Below are positions 8,801 to 17,364 of a stretch of 48,137 nucleotides of DNA, one piece after another. How positions within the stretch are numbered: position 1 is the first letter of the stretch; each line of letters starts with the position of its first letter. The position numbers and the translations under genes are program-made. The DNA comes from an uncultured Bacteroidales bacterium (lineage in GTDB: Bacteria; Bacteroidota; Bacteroidia; Bacteroidales; CAIXZF01). The stretch is from assembly GCA_903923925.1 (NCBI GenBank), contig CAIXZF010000057.1:1-48137 (forward strand), read 5' to 3'. The notes beneath the pieces are model-generated. The model was not told the origin of the DNA and did not search any database. It saw only the letters and a list, made by a program, of their open reading frames with translations.

Positions 8801-11392
8801 GGCGAAACTGCTACCCTTACTATTCCTACAGGAGGACAGGGCAGGGCATTAATTAGTATTGAGTCAGGTTCAAAAGTAATGGATGCTTATTGGGTTAAAG
8901 CAGATAAAAAGGAGATGATTTGCTCATTTAAGATCACCCCTGAAATGGCCCCGAATATTTACATTAATGTTACACTTGTACAGCCTCATGCACAAACAAT
9001 CAATGATTTACCAATAAGACTATATGGGGTTTTGCCAATTATGGTAGTTGATCCTGCTACAAAGTTAACACCTGTAATTTCAATGCCGGAAATCCTCAGG
9101 CCTGAATCAAAAACAACAATTAAGGTTAAAGAGAAAGATGGAAAACCTATGACCTACACAATCGCCATTGTAGATGAAGGAATTTTAGATCTGACACGCT
9201 TTAAAACCCCTGAACCCTGGAGTACATTTTATGCAAGGGAAGCACTTGGGGTAAAAACCTGGGATATGTATGATTTGGTATTTGGAGCATATGGCGGAAA
9301 ACTGGAACAGATTTTTGCAATTGGTGGTGACGAATCAAATGGTGGAAAAAGTCCAAAAAAAGTAAATCGATTTAAGCCAATGGTCATCTTTCTCGGACCT
9401 TTTGAATTAAAGAAAGGAGCAACTTCGACACATACTGTGAATATTCCTCAATATATTGGTTCTGTGCGGACTATGGTTGTTGCAGGTGAAAAAGGAGCTT
9501 ATGGAAATGCTGAAAAAACTACACCCGTTCGCAAACCTTTAATGGTTTTAGCAACACTGCCAAGAGTGCTTGGGCCCAATGAAACTGTGAAATTGCCTGT
9601 AACTATCTTTGCTATGGAAAAACAGGTAAAAGAAGTAAAAGTCCAGGTTAGCACAAACTCAATGCTAAGCATTAGCGGTGGAAATTCAAAAGTGGTTAAA
9701 TTTAACCAAACGGGCGACCAGGTTGTTACTTTCGACTTAAAAGTGCCGAAACGACTTGGCATTGCCAAAGTAAAAATAATTGCGACTTCCGGTACTGAAA
9801 AAGCAGAAACAGAGGTAGAGCTTTTAGTCCGCTCACCAAATCCTGTTATTACCGATTTTGTTGAAAAAGCAGTTGAAGGGAAGCAAACCTGGAAAACCGA
9901 TTTTAATTACATTGGAATGGAAGGAACAAATAAAGCAGTTGTTGAAGTTTCAAACTTTCTACCTGTTGATTTTAACAGACGACTTGCCTACCTTATCCAT
10001 TATCCATATGGATGCGTAGAACAAACTACTTCCTCAGGCTTTCCGCAACTTTTCCTTGACGAAGTCACTGATATTGATGCTAACACGAAAGAGAAAATTC
10101 AAAGAAACGTTAATGCAACCATTCAAAGGCTCAAAGGATTTCAGAACTCCGGTGGTGGATTTAGCTATTGGCCTGACAATTATTCTGCTGACGACTGGTC
10201 AACATCATATGTTGGACATTTTCTTCTTGAAGCGGAAAGAAAGGGATATTCATTACCGGCCGGGATGAAAGAAAGCTGGTTAACTTATCAGGTTAATGCA
10301 GCCAGAAATTGGTCACCTGGAAACAGAACTGTTCAGTATAGCTATTCATGGTCAGACCTGTCTCAGGCATACCGACTTTATACACTTGCTCTTGCAAAAT
10401 CAGCTCAGTTGCCTGCAATGAACAGAATGCGTGAAATGAAAGATCTTTCATCGGAAGCCAGAGCCAGGCTTGCTGCAGCCTATGCCATGGCAGGCCAAAT
10501 TGAAGCAGCAAAGGAATTACTGGCAAACTATAAGCCCCGCCTAAAAGAGGATCCTTACATGTACGAAATTTATGGTAGCCTCGACCGTGACAAATCCTTG
10601 CTTCTGGAAACGATGTGCATTATTGGTGATAAAACAAAGGCTTTTTCATTAGCCAGGGAAATTGGAGAAGATCTCCGAAAAGAATACTGGATGAGCACCC
10701 AAACAACTGCATATTGCCTCGTTGCTGTAGCAAAATATTTAAAGTTAAATGGAGGAACAAATAAAGGTTTTGCTTTTTCTTACAGTGTTGATGGATCGCA
10801 GATGAAAAAAGTGAACGCTGGTAAAACAATCTGGCAATATGAGGTTCCTGTTAAAGCTGGTACAAAGGGCAGTTTGGTGATCCAGAACGAGGGTTCTGCA
10901 ATGATTTATGCAAGAGTTATTTTAAGCGGTCAACCTGATGAAGGCGATAAAAGAACTTTTGAAAACAATCTGAAGCTAAATGTTGAGTATAAAGATATGA
11001 AGGGTAAGATTCTTGATCCTCTAAAACTTGAACAAGGAACTGATTTTATGGCAGAAGTTACTTTAAATAATACAGGACAGATTGGAAATTACAAAAACCT
11101 TGCACTTACTCAGATTTTCCCTTCTGGTTGGGAAATAATCAATTATCGCTTGAATGATACACAATCTGCATCTGTTAAGGAAAAGCCTGATTATGAAGAT
11201 ATCCGCGACGACAGAGTTTATACCTTCTTTGGATTGCAGTCAGGAGCAAGCAAGAAATTTGTCGTACTTCTAAATGCCACCTACCTTGGCAAATATTATC
11301 TCTCTGGTCCTTATTGTGAGGCTATGTACGATAACAGAATTGGTGCCCGCAAGGCTGGCAAATGGGTTGAAGTTATCAACAACAGTAAGTAA
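5804..11392 (+). CDS. Alpha-2-macroglobulin family protein with thioester motif
   Basis: The protein has 1862 residues, longer than the roughly 1650 of E. coli YfhM. An export signal ends around SCLKK (Cys25, possible lipidation, though the lipobox is weak). Macroglobulin-like domains fill the first two thirds, including the GVWRPGDTLFLTFIL MG-type block near residue 637. The thioester motif CVEQ is at residues 1404-1407 inside YPYGCVEQTTS, followed by the helical thioester domain. Bacterial A2M traps attacking proteases in the periplasm and is typically encoded next to pbpC, as here, so that host or competitor proteases that breach the wall are caught while PbpC repairs it. An unusual acidic, glycine- and tyrosine-rich stretch lies at about 467-500. 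The stop codon is one base before the likely pbpC start. Confidence 0.93.
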   Translation: MKRFGIQAIVMMSLCVFFLTSTTSCLKKSHKRPPRIDPGFSNYISAFTSGVISSESSIKIQLNQNYPAAKPDGNPISEVLFSFNPDIEGKAYWLDKRTIEFRPEKKLKSEEIYDAEFLLSKLIDVPSKFKKLPFQFSIIKQAFAITNDGLFVPDVTNAGRYQLKGVMKTADVIDGEKVEKIIIAKQDGRKLPVIWTHDTDRKTHVFQIDSIKREEKSGKLDLEWNGNEIEVSNSGSASVEIPANTDFRIVNVKVIQEPEQFVTLSFSDPLDASQNLEGLIRIGSDFNHRFTIDNSLIRIYTTNRLSGKLMLFVDASIKNKDGKILTRPFSAEVSFEDLKPAVRLLGKGVILPNSNGLILPFEAVNLSKVDIRILKIFENNIAQFLQVNDLSGNNELYRVGKEVYKETMPLKAGNVIDFGKWNTFSIDLTKLIEKDPGAIYQVMFSFTKEYSLYNCPGAIKDNIEMQKIESDGDSDGGNEDEEGGDYEEYGYYPDSYDWRERDNPCNISYYTSDKFVQRNVLASDLGIIAKSNTKNNLTLIVTDLRSTEPINDVSLELYSYQNQLIANTKTINEGMASIDLKEKPYLLIAKKGNQRGYLKMDDGVSLSLSKFDVGGAVVQKGLKGFLYGERGVWRPGDTLFLTFILEDKNNVLPKGHPVNLELINPKGKLVNRLVNTSGVNGFYRFTIPTDDAAPTGNWTATVKVGGAVFSKTIKIETIKPNRLKLNLAFADKILKNDEAVKGTLSVSWLTGAIARNMRANISVNLIASKTTFEGYKDYIFDDPAKRFTGEEQVFFDGKTDEQGVAKINNKLVAGQACPGMLKANFLLKVFEESGDFSTDFSSMPLSPYSSFVGIKLPKGDKYSGMLVTDENHIVDVATLDKAGKAISRQDLKVEVYKVSWRWWWNSSDNDIANYEGTNERELVFSTTCSTTNGKGSFKLKIDYPNWGRFLVKITDPVSGHSAGKAIYIDWPYWQSRDRAKDPEAATMLSFTSDKTEYKVGETATLTIPTGGQGRALISIESGSKVMDAYWVKADKKEMICSFKITPEMAPNIYINVTLVQPHAQTINDLPIRLYGVLPIMVVDPATKLTPVISMPEILRPESKTTIKVKEKDGKPMTYTIAIVDEGILDLTRFKTPEPWSTFYAREALGVKTWDMYDLVFGAYGGKLEQIFAIGGDESNGGKSPKKVNRFKPMVIFLGPFELKKGATSTHTVNIPQYIGSVRTMVVAGEKGAYGNAEKTTPVRKPLMVLATLPRVLGPNETVKLPVTIFAMEKQVKEVKVQVSTNSMLSISGGNSKVVKFNQTGDQVVTFDLKVPKRLGIAKVKIIATSGTEKAETEVELLVRSPNPVITDFVEKAVEGKQTWKTDFNYIGMEGTNKAVVEVSNFLPVDFNRRLAYLIHYPYGCVEQTTSSGFPQLFLDEVTDIDANTKEKIQRNVNATIQRLKGFQNSGGGFSYWPDNYSADDWSTSYVGHFLLEAERKGYSLPAGMKESWLTYQVNAARNWSPGNRTVQYSYSWSDLSQAYRLYTLALAKSAQLPAMNRMREMKDLSSEARARLAAAYAMAGQIEAAKELLANYKPRLKEDPYMYEIYGSLDRDKSLLLETMCIIGDKTKAFSLAREIGEDLRKEYWMSTQTTAYCLVAVAKYLKLNGGTNKGFAFSYSVDGSQMKKVNAGKTIWQYEVPVKAGTKGSLVIQNEGSAMIYARVILSGQPDEGDKRTFENNLKLNVEYKDMKGKILDPLKLEQGTDFMAEVTLNNTGQIGNYKNLALTQIFPSGWEIINYRLNDTQSASVKEKPDYEDIRDDRVYTFFGLQSGASKKFVVLLNATYLGKYYLSGPYCEAMYDNRIGARKAGKWVEVINNSK

Positions 11393-11393
11393 G

Positions 11394-13763
11394 GTGGGTT
11401 TTCTCCATCACCAATTAAGAAAAAGGAAGCTGATTTATTCAGCCTCCTTTTTTCTTTTGCTATTTCTACTTTTGGTTTTATTACCTCTTAAATTATTTGA
11501 TGATCCTTATTCCACTGTTATAGAGGACAGAACAGGGCGATTAATCGGAGCAAGGATTGCAGACGACGGTCAATGGCGTTTTCCTGAGGGCGAAGTCCTG
11601 CCAATAAAATATAAAACTGCACTTATTTACTTTGAAGACAAAAATTTCTATTATCATCCTGGTTTTAATCCGGTTTCTTTAATCCGCGCTGCATATCAGA
11701 ATATCAGAACTGGAAAAGTTATAAGCGGTGGCAGTACGATAAGCATGCAGCTTGCCAGGCTTTCTGTTCAATCACGAAAGAGGACTATTGTAAATAAAAT
11801 CAGAGAATTATTGTTTGCAATCAGGATTGAGCTTCATTTCAGCAAGAAAACTATTCTGAAAATTTATGCAGCCAATACACCTTTCGGTGGCAATGTTGTT
11901 GGTATCGATGCTGCCTCATGGCGTTATTTTGGAAAGAATCCCGAAGACCTTAGTTGGGCAGAAGCTGCCACCTTAGCTGTTCTTCCCAATTCACCTGCCC
12001 TTATTCATCCCGGCAGAAACCGCTCGAGACTTGAAGCAAAAAGAAATCGTTTACTTGATAAACTCTTTCAGAAAGGTGCTATTGATAAGGAAACTTGTTT
12101 ACTGGCAAAAGCGGAACCGCTCCCGGAAAAGCCAGTTCCCTTACCTCAGGATGCGCCACATTTGCTAAACAGAGCATGGAAAGATCATAAAGGAGAGCGA
12201 ATACGAACTTCATTGGATATTAACCTGCAGAAAAATATTCAACGGATAATTTCCTGGCATATGGAATATCTGAATGCCAATCACATACATAATTCTGCAG
12301 TTGTTGTTGTTAGCGTGGAAACAGGAGAAGTTCTTGCTTACATTGGTAACACTACAGGATCAGGAGATGCAAGCCAGGGCAATGATGTTGATGTTGTAAT
12401 TGCTCCGAGAAGTACAGGTAGTATTATAAAACCCATCCTTTTTGCCGCCATGCTCGATGATGGTATTTTACTTCCCGGAACTTTGATAGCAGACATACCT
12501 ACCCGGATAGGAGGATTTGCACCTCAGAATTATGCACAAACCTACGATGGTGCAGTACCTGCCAGAAAGGCCTTGTCACGATCGCTTAATGTTCCGGCTG
12601 TTAAAATGTTACAGACATATGGTGTTGACCGGTTTTATCATCAGTTGAAAACCTACGGTATGACAACCCTTACATTTCCAGCTGAACGTTATGGATTATC
12701 ACTAATTCTGGGTGGGGCAGAAGGAAGCCTTTGGGATTTATGCGGAATCTACTCCGGATTTGCCAGAACATTAAATCATTATAATCAAGCTTCACAGCGG
12801 TATTTTAAAGACGACTTTAGATCATTGCGATATTTCGATAATGAAAGCCAAAAAAAAATAATTTCAAAAGTTCAATGTGAGTCAAAAATAGGAGCAGGAG
12901 CCATTTGGTTAACTTTTGAGGCACTACTTGAAGTGAACAGACCTGATGAAGAAAACGGATGGGAAATGTTTTCAGGAACAAGAAAAGTAGCATGGAAAAC
13001 AGGTACAAGTTATGGTTTCCGCGATGCCTGGGCAATTGGAACAACACCTGCTTACGTTGTCGGTGTATGGGTTGGAAATGCTGATGGAGAAGGTCGCCCC
13101 GGACTTACCGGAGCTGGTTCCGCAGCACCGATTATGTTTGATATTTACAATTCACTCCCCGCAACATCCTGGTTTGAAACTCCTTATGAAGATTTAACCC
13201 GGATAGCAGTTTGTCATCAGAGTGGTTTCAGGGCAGGGCCAGATTGTACCGATATCGATACCGTTTACGTGCAGCAGAAAGGTATTCGAACTGCAGTTTG
13301 CCCGTATCACAGAATTGTGCATCTTGACAAATCAGGAATGTACCGCGTAAATTCTAATTGTGCCAATATTGCTGATATACTGAATGTTTCATGGTTTGTT
13401 CTTCCTCCGGCCATGGAATGGTATTACAGATCGAAGAATCCTTTTTACAGCCAATTGCCTCCAGTAAAACCCGGTTGCAAGGAAGAATCTGCCTTGTCGG
13501 TAATGGAATTTGTTTTTCCCAGGGATGCGGAGAAAATATTTGTTCCCAGAGAACTTAATGGCACTCCCGGAAAAGTGGTATTTGAAGTGGCCCACAGAGA
13601 TCCGCAAGCTCACCTTTTCTGGCATCTGGATGATGTCTATTTAGGAGAAACCAGAAGCCCTCACCAATTCTGCCTGAATCCTGTTTCAGGCTATCATACC
13701 ATTACACTCGTTGATGGTGAGGGAAACCGACTGGTAAAAAGGTTTGAGATTGCTACAAAATAA
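11394..13763 (+). CDS. pbpC: Penicillin-binding protein 1C (bifunctional glycosyltransferase/transpeptidase)
   Basis: From the GTG at 11394 the protein has 789 residues. It has a basic N-terminus, one membrane segment (about 15-35), and a GT51 domain with catalytic EDKNF (Glu81) and GGSTISMQLAR. The transpeptidase motifs are S343-I-I-K, S397-L-N and K535-T-G. A C-terminal PbpC-specific domain follows. It polymerises and cross-links peptidoglycan on the outer face of the inner membrane. The frame is open further upstream into the A2M gene, but GTG 11394 gives the expected short cytoplasmic tail and sits one base after the A2M stop, implying translational coupling. No ATG exists between there and the catalytic domain. 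A terminator-like hairpin spans codons 9-20 (separate entry). Confidence 0.92.
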   Translation: MGFLHHQLRKRKLIYSASFFLLLFLLLVLLPLKLFDDPYSTVIEDRTGRLIGARIADDGQWRFPEGEVLPIKYKTALIYFEDKNFYYHPGFNPVSLIRAAYQNIRTGKVISGGSTISMQLARLSVQSRKRTIVNKIRELLFAIRIELHFSKKTILKIYAANTPFGGNVVGIDAASWRYFGKNPEDLSWAEAATLAVLPNSPALIHPGRNRSRLEAKRNRLLDKLFQKGAIDKETCLLAKAEPLPEKPVPLPQDAPHLLNRAWKDHKGERIRTSLDINLQKNIQRIISWHMEYLNANHIHNSAVVVVSVETGEVLAYIGNTTGSGDASQGNDVDVVIAPRSTGSIIKPILFAAMLDDGILLPGTLIADIPTRIGGFAPQNYAQTYDGAVPARKALSRSLNVPAVKMLQTYGVDRFYHQLKTYGMTTLTFPAERYGLSLILGGAEGSLWDLCGIYSGFARTLNHYNQASQRYFKDDFRSLRYFDNESQKKIISKVQCESKIGAGAIWLTFEALLEVNRPDEENGWEMFSGTRKVAWKTGTSYGFRDAWAIGTTPAYVVGVWVGNADGEGRPGLTGAGSAAPIMFDIYNSLPATSWFETPYEDLTRIAVCHQSGFRAGPDCTDIDTVYVQQKGIRTAVCPYHRIVHLDKSGMYRVNSNCANIADILNVSWFVLPPAMEWYYRSKNPFYSQLPPVKPGCKEESALSVMEFVFPRDAEKIFVPRELNGTPGKVVFEVAHRDPQAHLFWHLDDVYLGETRSPHQFCLNPVSGYHTITLVDGEGNRLVKRFEIATK
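11420..11453 (+). terminator. Terminator-like hairpin inside the first codons of pbpC
   Basis: AAAAAGGAAGCTGA (11420-11433) pairs with TCAGCCTCC plus the T-run (11439-11453): five G/C-containing pairs next to a 5-base loop, one A/C mismatch, three more pairs, then A/T pairs. The downstream arm runs into six T residues. It follows the A2M stop by 28 bases and lies within pbpC codons for the basic N-terminus and the start of the membrane segment, so it could end part of the A2M transcripts or act as an attenuator. Confidence 0.5.
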
Positions 13764-13788
13764 GACACTCAATCGAATAGTTTATCGT

Positions 13789-13796
13789 TATTTTTG
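13789..13796 (+). promoter_or_regulatory. Bacteroidota-type -7 box before the rel gene
   Basis: TATTTTTG matches TAnnTTTG and lies 24 bases before the ATG at 13821, in the 57-base gap after pbpC. It suggests that the rel gene has its own promoter. No convincing -33 element is visible. Confidence 0.5.
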
Positions 13797-13820
13797 TGAA
13801 TTCAACTTAGAAATCCGGCA

Positions 13821-16007
13821 ATGCCTATTACAGATACTGAACGTAACACTCTCGTCCTCAAATACAGAAACTTACTTAACTTTTGCAGGCCTTACCTTCG
13901 AAAAGGGGATACAGCATTTTTCAGGGAAGCATTCAATCTTGTGTATTCTCATTATGCCTCTAAACAAACTGTTCTTAAAGAGCCTGGAATATTCTTCCCT
14001 TTAGATGTAGGAACTATTTTATCTAATGAAATGGGATTTGGAAGAGTAGCGGTAATTTCTGTACTACTCTCTCAATCGTTTAATGAACAGCAGATTTCCA
14101 GAGAAATTGTAAAAGAAAAATTTGAACCACAAGTACTTAGCGTTTTAGAGGGAGTTAAAAAAATCTCCTCTCTTCGTACTGGAAAAACTGCCATCCATTC
14201 TGAGAATTTCATCCGGCTTCTTCTTACCATTTCCGATGATGTAAGGGTAGTACTCATTAAACTTGCAGAATGCATGTATTATATGAGAGCTATTGACCAT
14301 GTGCCAAAAGAAAATCAGGTCAAAATTGCCACCGAAGCCTATTATTTGTATGCCCCGATTGCGCACAGGCTTGGACTTTATAATATTAAAAGTGAAATTG
14401 AAGAACTTTCTATGCGTTTTCTTCATAGCGAAGATTATGTGCTCATCACAACTAAACTAAAGGAAACCAAAGAATCCAGAAAAGAATTCATCAAAGAATT
14501 CATGTCACCTATCGAGAACCAACTTATTGAACAGAATCTGAAATTTGAAATTAAAGGTCGACCAAAATCAATTCACTCGATCTGGACAAAAATGAATAAA
14601 CAAGGCGTTAGTTTCGAAGAAGTTTACGACGCTCTCGCAATTAGGATCATACTGGACTCTTACCCTGAAAATGAAAAATCCGACTGCTGGAAGGTTTATT
14701 CTATTGTTTCTGATATTTATTCACCTAACCCATCAAGACTTCGCGATTGGATATCGGCCCCAAAATCAAGTGGATATGAATCATTGCATACTACTGTTCA
14801 GGGAAAAGATGGCAACTGGGTTGAAGTCCAGATAAGGACAAAGAGAATGGATGAAATTGCAGAAAAAGGTAATGCAGCACATTGGAAGTACAAAGAAAAT
14901 AAGTTCAATTCCGACTCGGGTGCATGGTTGAGTAAGCTTAGAGAATTACTAGAAACGCCTGATATCCAAGATGATAATATATCCAACAGACTCGATATTC
15001 AGTCAGAACATATTTTCGTTTTCACACCACAAGGGGATTTAAAAAAATTGACCTTAGGTGCCACATTACTTGATTTTGCCTTCGAAATTCACACCGACGT
15101 CGGATTCAGATGCACTGGAGGAAAAGTCAATGGTAGAATTGTACCGCTGAAACATATACTTAAAAACAGCGATGAAGTTGAAATTCTGACTGCAAAAAAC
15201 CAACGTCCAAAAAAAGACTGGCTAAATTTTGTCGTTTCAACAAGAGCAAAACAAAAAATCAAACGATCACTGAAGGAGGATGAATTAAAAGAGGCTGAAG
15301 CCGGAAAAGAAATAATAATCCGCAAATTAAAAAACTGGAAAATCGGATATTCGGACGAAGTAATCCTGAAAATTCTTAAAACATTAAAATTCAAGACTCC
15401 TATTGATCTTTACAACGCATTGGCAACTGGGAAACTTGATCCTGCAAAAATCAAGGACATCCTCATTCCCCCTGAGAAACAGGAAGCTGTTGTAGCTGCC
15501 GATGTTGATTTCGAAGAGAAATCAATGATTAAGAAACCGGAATATGAACGCCGCGACGATTTTATTTTTATTGATCAGGACCTGGCCGGTATAGATTATT
15601 CTATTGCAACATGTTGTAATCCTATTTTCGGCGACGAGGTTTTCGGGTTTGTAACTGTCTCAAAAGGGATCACTATTCACAGATTGCATTGCCCCAATGC
15701 CTCAGAACTAAAAACAAAGTTCGACTACAGAATCCTAAACGTAAAATGGCGTGCAAAAACATCAACCTCAACCTTTCAGACAACAATCCGTATAAGTGGA
15801 ATTGATACTATTGGTATAGTAAGTGCTATTTCCGATGTAATTTCTAATGATATGAAGGCGAATATGCGATCGCTTGCTGTTGAAACAAATAAGGGAGTAT
15901 TTGATAGTACAATTAAATTGGCAGTTAAAGACATTAAACATCTTGAAACACTTCTGCACAGAATAAAAGGTTTAAAAGGTGTTCTTAAAGCTACCAGGGT
16001 AGATTAA
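13821..16007 (+). CDS. RelA/SpoT family (p)ppGpp synthetase with degenerate HD domain
   Basis: The 728-residue protein keeps the long Rel architecture. It has an N-terminal HD-like region and a synthetase domain with GRPKSIHSIWTKM (from residue 246), DWISAPKSSGYESLHTTV and VEVQIRTKRMDEIAEKG. A TGS domain follows (HIFVFTPQGDLKKL), then the conserved Cys pair at 598-599 (ATCCNPIFGDEV) and a C-terminal ACT domain. The hydrolase centre is broken: LLHD is replaced by LLSQ at 82-85, and the later KLADRLHNMR-type motif reads KLAECMYYMRAI. It is therefore likely a synthetase-only alarmone enzyme. The synthetase loop reads RLRD, the basic form found in bifunctional Rel rather than the acidic EFDD of E. 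coli RelA. A second, hydrolase-competent enzyme must be encoded elsewhere. ATG 13821 follows a promoter box. Confidence 0.93.
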   Translation: MPITDTERNTLVLKYRNLLNFCRPYLRKGDTAFFREAFNLVYSHYASKQTVLKEPGIFFPLDVGTILSNEMGFGRVAVISVLLSQSFNEQQISREIVKEKFEPQVLSVLEGVKKISSLRTGKTAIHSENFIRLLLTISDDVRVVLIKLAECMYYMRAIDHVPKENQVKIATEAYYLYAPIAHRLGLYNIKSEIEELSMRFLHSEDYVLITTKLKETKESRKEFIKEFMSPIENQLIEQNLKFEIKGRPKSIHSIWTKMNKQGVSFEEVYDALAIRIILDSYPENEKSDCWKVYSIVSDIYSPNPSRLRDWISAPKSSGYESLHTTVQGKDGNWVEVQIRTKRMDEIAEKGNAAHWKYKENKFNSDSGAWLSKLRELLETPDIQDDNISNRLDIQSEHIFVFTPQGDLKKLTLGATLLDFAFEIHTDVGFRCTGGKVNGRIVPLKHILKNSDEVEILTAKNQRPKKDWLNFVVSTRAKQKIKRSLKEDELKEAEAGKEIIIRKLKNWKIGYSDEVILKILKTLKFKTPIDLYNALATGKLDPAKIKDILIPPEKQEAVVAADVDFEEKSMIKKPEYERRDDFIFIDQDLAGIDYSIATCCNPIFGDEVFGFVTVSKGITIHRLHCPNASELKTKFDYRILNVKWRAKTSTSTFQTTIRISGIDTIGIVSAISDVISNDMKANMRSLAVETNKGVFDSTIKLAVKDIKHLETLLHRIKGLKGVLKATRVD

Positions 16008-16017
16008 TCAGTGAATT

Positions 16018-16944
16018 ATGGTATTGGTCAGAAACATACGGAAACATCCTTATTTTGACGAAGGTCACTGGTATAACTTTGTTGTACGTAAAGAGGTTGA
16101 AATGCCTGATGGAAACTTTGCCTGGATATTAGTGGACGAAGAAGGAACTCAATACACATTAGCATCTGAATATTACATTGATTATGGTATAAATTCCGGG
16201 GATTTAATTCAATGTAAGGTCGATAAAATAAATTGTACAGGAAAAGTCTATCTGGAACCTGCTCACCCGTATTACAAGGAGGGTAGGACCTATGACTTTG
16301 AAGTTGTATCCAAAGCCGTTTTGCCGGACATTTATGGCGATATGCGCATTTTCTGGACCTTACGCGATATTTTTGGAAATGAAATGCATATTCCTGCTCC
16401 TGCTGATTTTTATCGCCATAATCTGCCAAAAACTGCCCATTGTATTGTTCTCAGGATACGCAAAGCGCAGCTCCAACTTAAGCATGTGCATGAAATTAAG
16501 CTGATTAACTCATTGTTTCCTGGCAATACTTTTGATTTCGAGGTATTCGAAACTTCTCATGAACATGAAGGAGAAAGCTATATTATTCTTATAGGTCCCG
16601 ATGGCTCAAAACATCTTTTAAAGCAAAAGCATTACAATGACTATGGCTTTGAAACCGGAGACCATATTCTATGTGAAGTAATTGGAAAGAATATTGATGA
16701 GAGCCTGATCCTGGAACCTGATCATCCATTTTACAAAACAGGACTAAGCTATTCATTCGCATTAGCAGAGGATGATGATGATCTCAAGGATTATCAACCA
16801 TCTGAAAATGAAATTATTGTAAAAGATATTTATCAGAACTTGATTATACTGGAGAAAACTGAATCTGAAAAATCAGGCTTATTTTCCAATAGGGTTTTGA
16901 GAAAAGTTTTGATGATTAGAAGAGGGATACCGGTTTTGGGTTAG
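16018..16944 (+). CDS. Hypothetical protein with internally duplicated OB/S1-like modules
   Basis: The 308-residue protein has no signal peptide or membrane segment. It is made of about four beta-rich modules of 70-80 residues. Modules 1 and 3 match closely: YYIDYGINSGDLIQCKV against HYNDYGFETGDHILCEV. Both run into LEPxHPxYKxG, which opens modules 2 and 4. The DYG blocks are 153 residues apart (residues 55 and 208), so the gene arose by duplication of a two-module unit. The pattern resembles small OB-fold (S1/cold-shock-like) nucleic-acid-binding modules, but I cannot name a family with certainty. It starts 10 bases after the rel stop, so the two genes are probably cotranscribed. A nucleic-acid-binding role is inference. 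Confidence 0.7.
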   Translation: MVLVRNIRKHPYFDEGHWYNFVVRKEVEMPDGNFAWILVDEEGTQYTLASEYYIDYGINSGDLIQCKVDKINCTGKVYLEPAHPYYKEGRTYDFEVVSKAVLPDIYGDMRIFWTLRDIFGNEMHIPAPADFYRHNLPKTAHCIVLRIRKAQLQLKHVHEIKLINSLFPGNTFDFEVFETSHEHEGESYIILIGPDGSKHLLKQKHYNDYGFETGDHILCEVIGKNIDESLILEPDHPFYKTGLSYSFALAEDDDDLKDYQPSENEIIVKDIYQNLIILEKTESEKSGLFSNRVLRKVLMIRRGIPVLG

Positions 16945-16951
16945 TATTCTC

Positions 16952-17352
16952 CTAATTTTTATGTTCAGAATTTTGTATTTGGAGCCAGATTCTCAATATC
17001 AGTATCATTACAATTGCTCCAAACATCGCAAGTGCCATATCCTTTTGGGCATCCCAGAAATCGCCCTGCTGGCCATTGTACGCATCAACAAACTCAGGAG
17101 ATAACATCAAAGCTACCAGCCATTCTATCAACTCATAAATCATGCTTGAAGCCGAAATGAAAAGAAAAGCAACATGCTTCGAAAGCCTCTTTTCCAGCCT
17201 GAACCAGTTTGAATAAATTTCCGCAATTGGAATTACCATGAGAAATCCATACATAAAATGAACTAACCTGTCGAAACCGGATGGATACACATCGCAATTA
17301 AAAACAGAGTTAAAATGGAAAGGAGCAGAAGTTTAATTTTTCTTTCAGGCAT
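16952..17352 (-). pseudogene. yjdF-like (DUF2238) membrane protein with internal deletion
   Basis: From 17290 downward the frame encodes the C-terminal half of a YjdF/DUF2238 membrane protein: GFDRLVHFMYGF, YELIEWLVAL, then QQGDFWDAQKDMALAMFG. Full family members are about 200 residues, with FDRLVHF near the middle. Upstream, an ATG at 17352 in another frame encodes MPERKIKLLLLSILTLFLIA followed by MCIHP, which looks like the family's first membrane segment, and then stops. Around 75-80 codons between these parts are missing and the frame changes at the junction (about 17288). A simple sequencing error cannot explain this. A GTG at 17290 could still start a 112-residue fragment. The ATG of the relic is 12 bases after the yggS stop. 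Confidence 0.7.
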
Positions 17353-17364
17353 TTTTGAATATTT

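Noticed and set aside
11274-11393. Earlier start of pbpC inside the alpha-2-macroglobulin gene
   Set aside because: The 40 extra codons read a second frame of the A2M C-terminus and do not resemble PbpC; GTG 11394 gives the expected short tail before the membrane segment.
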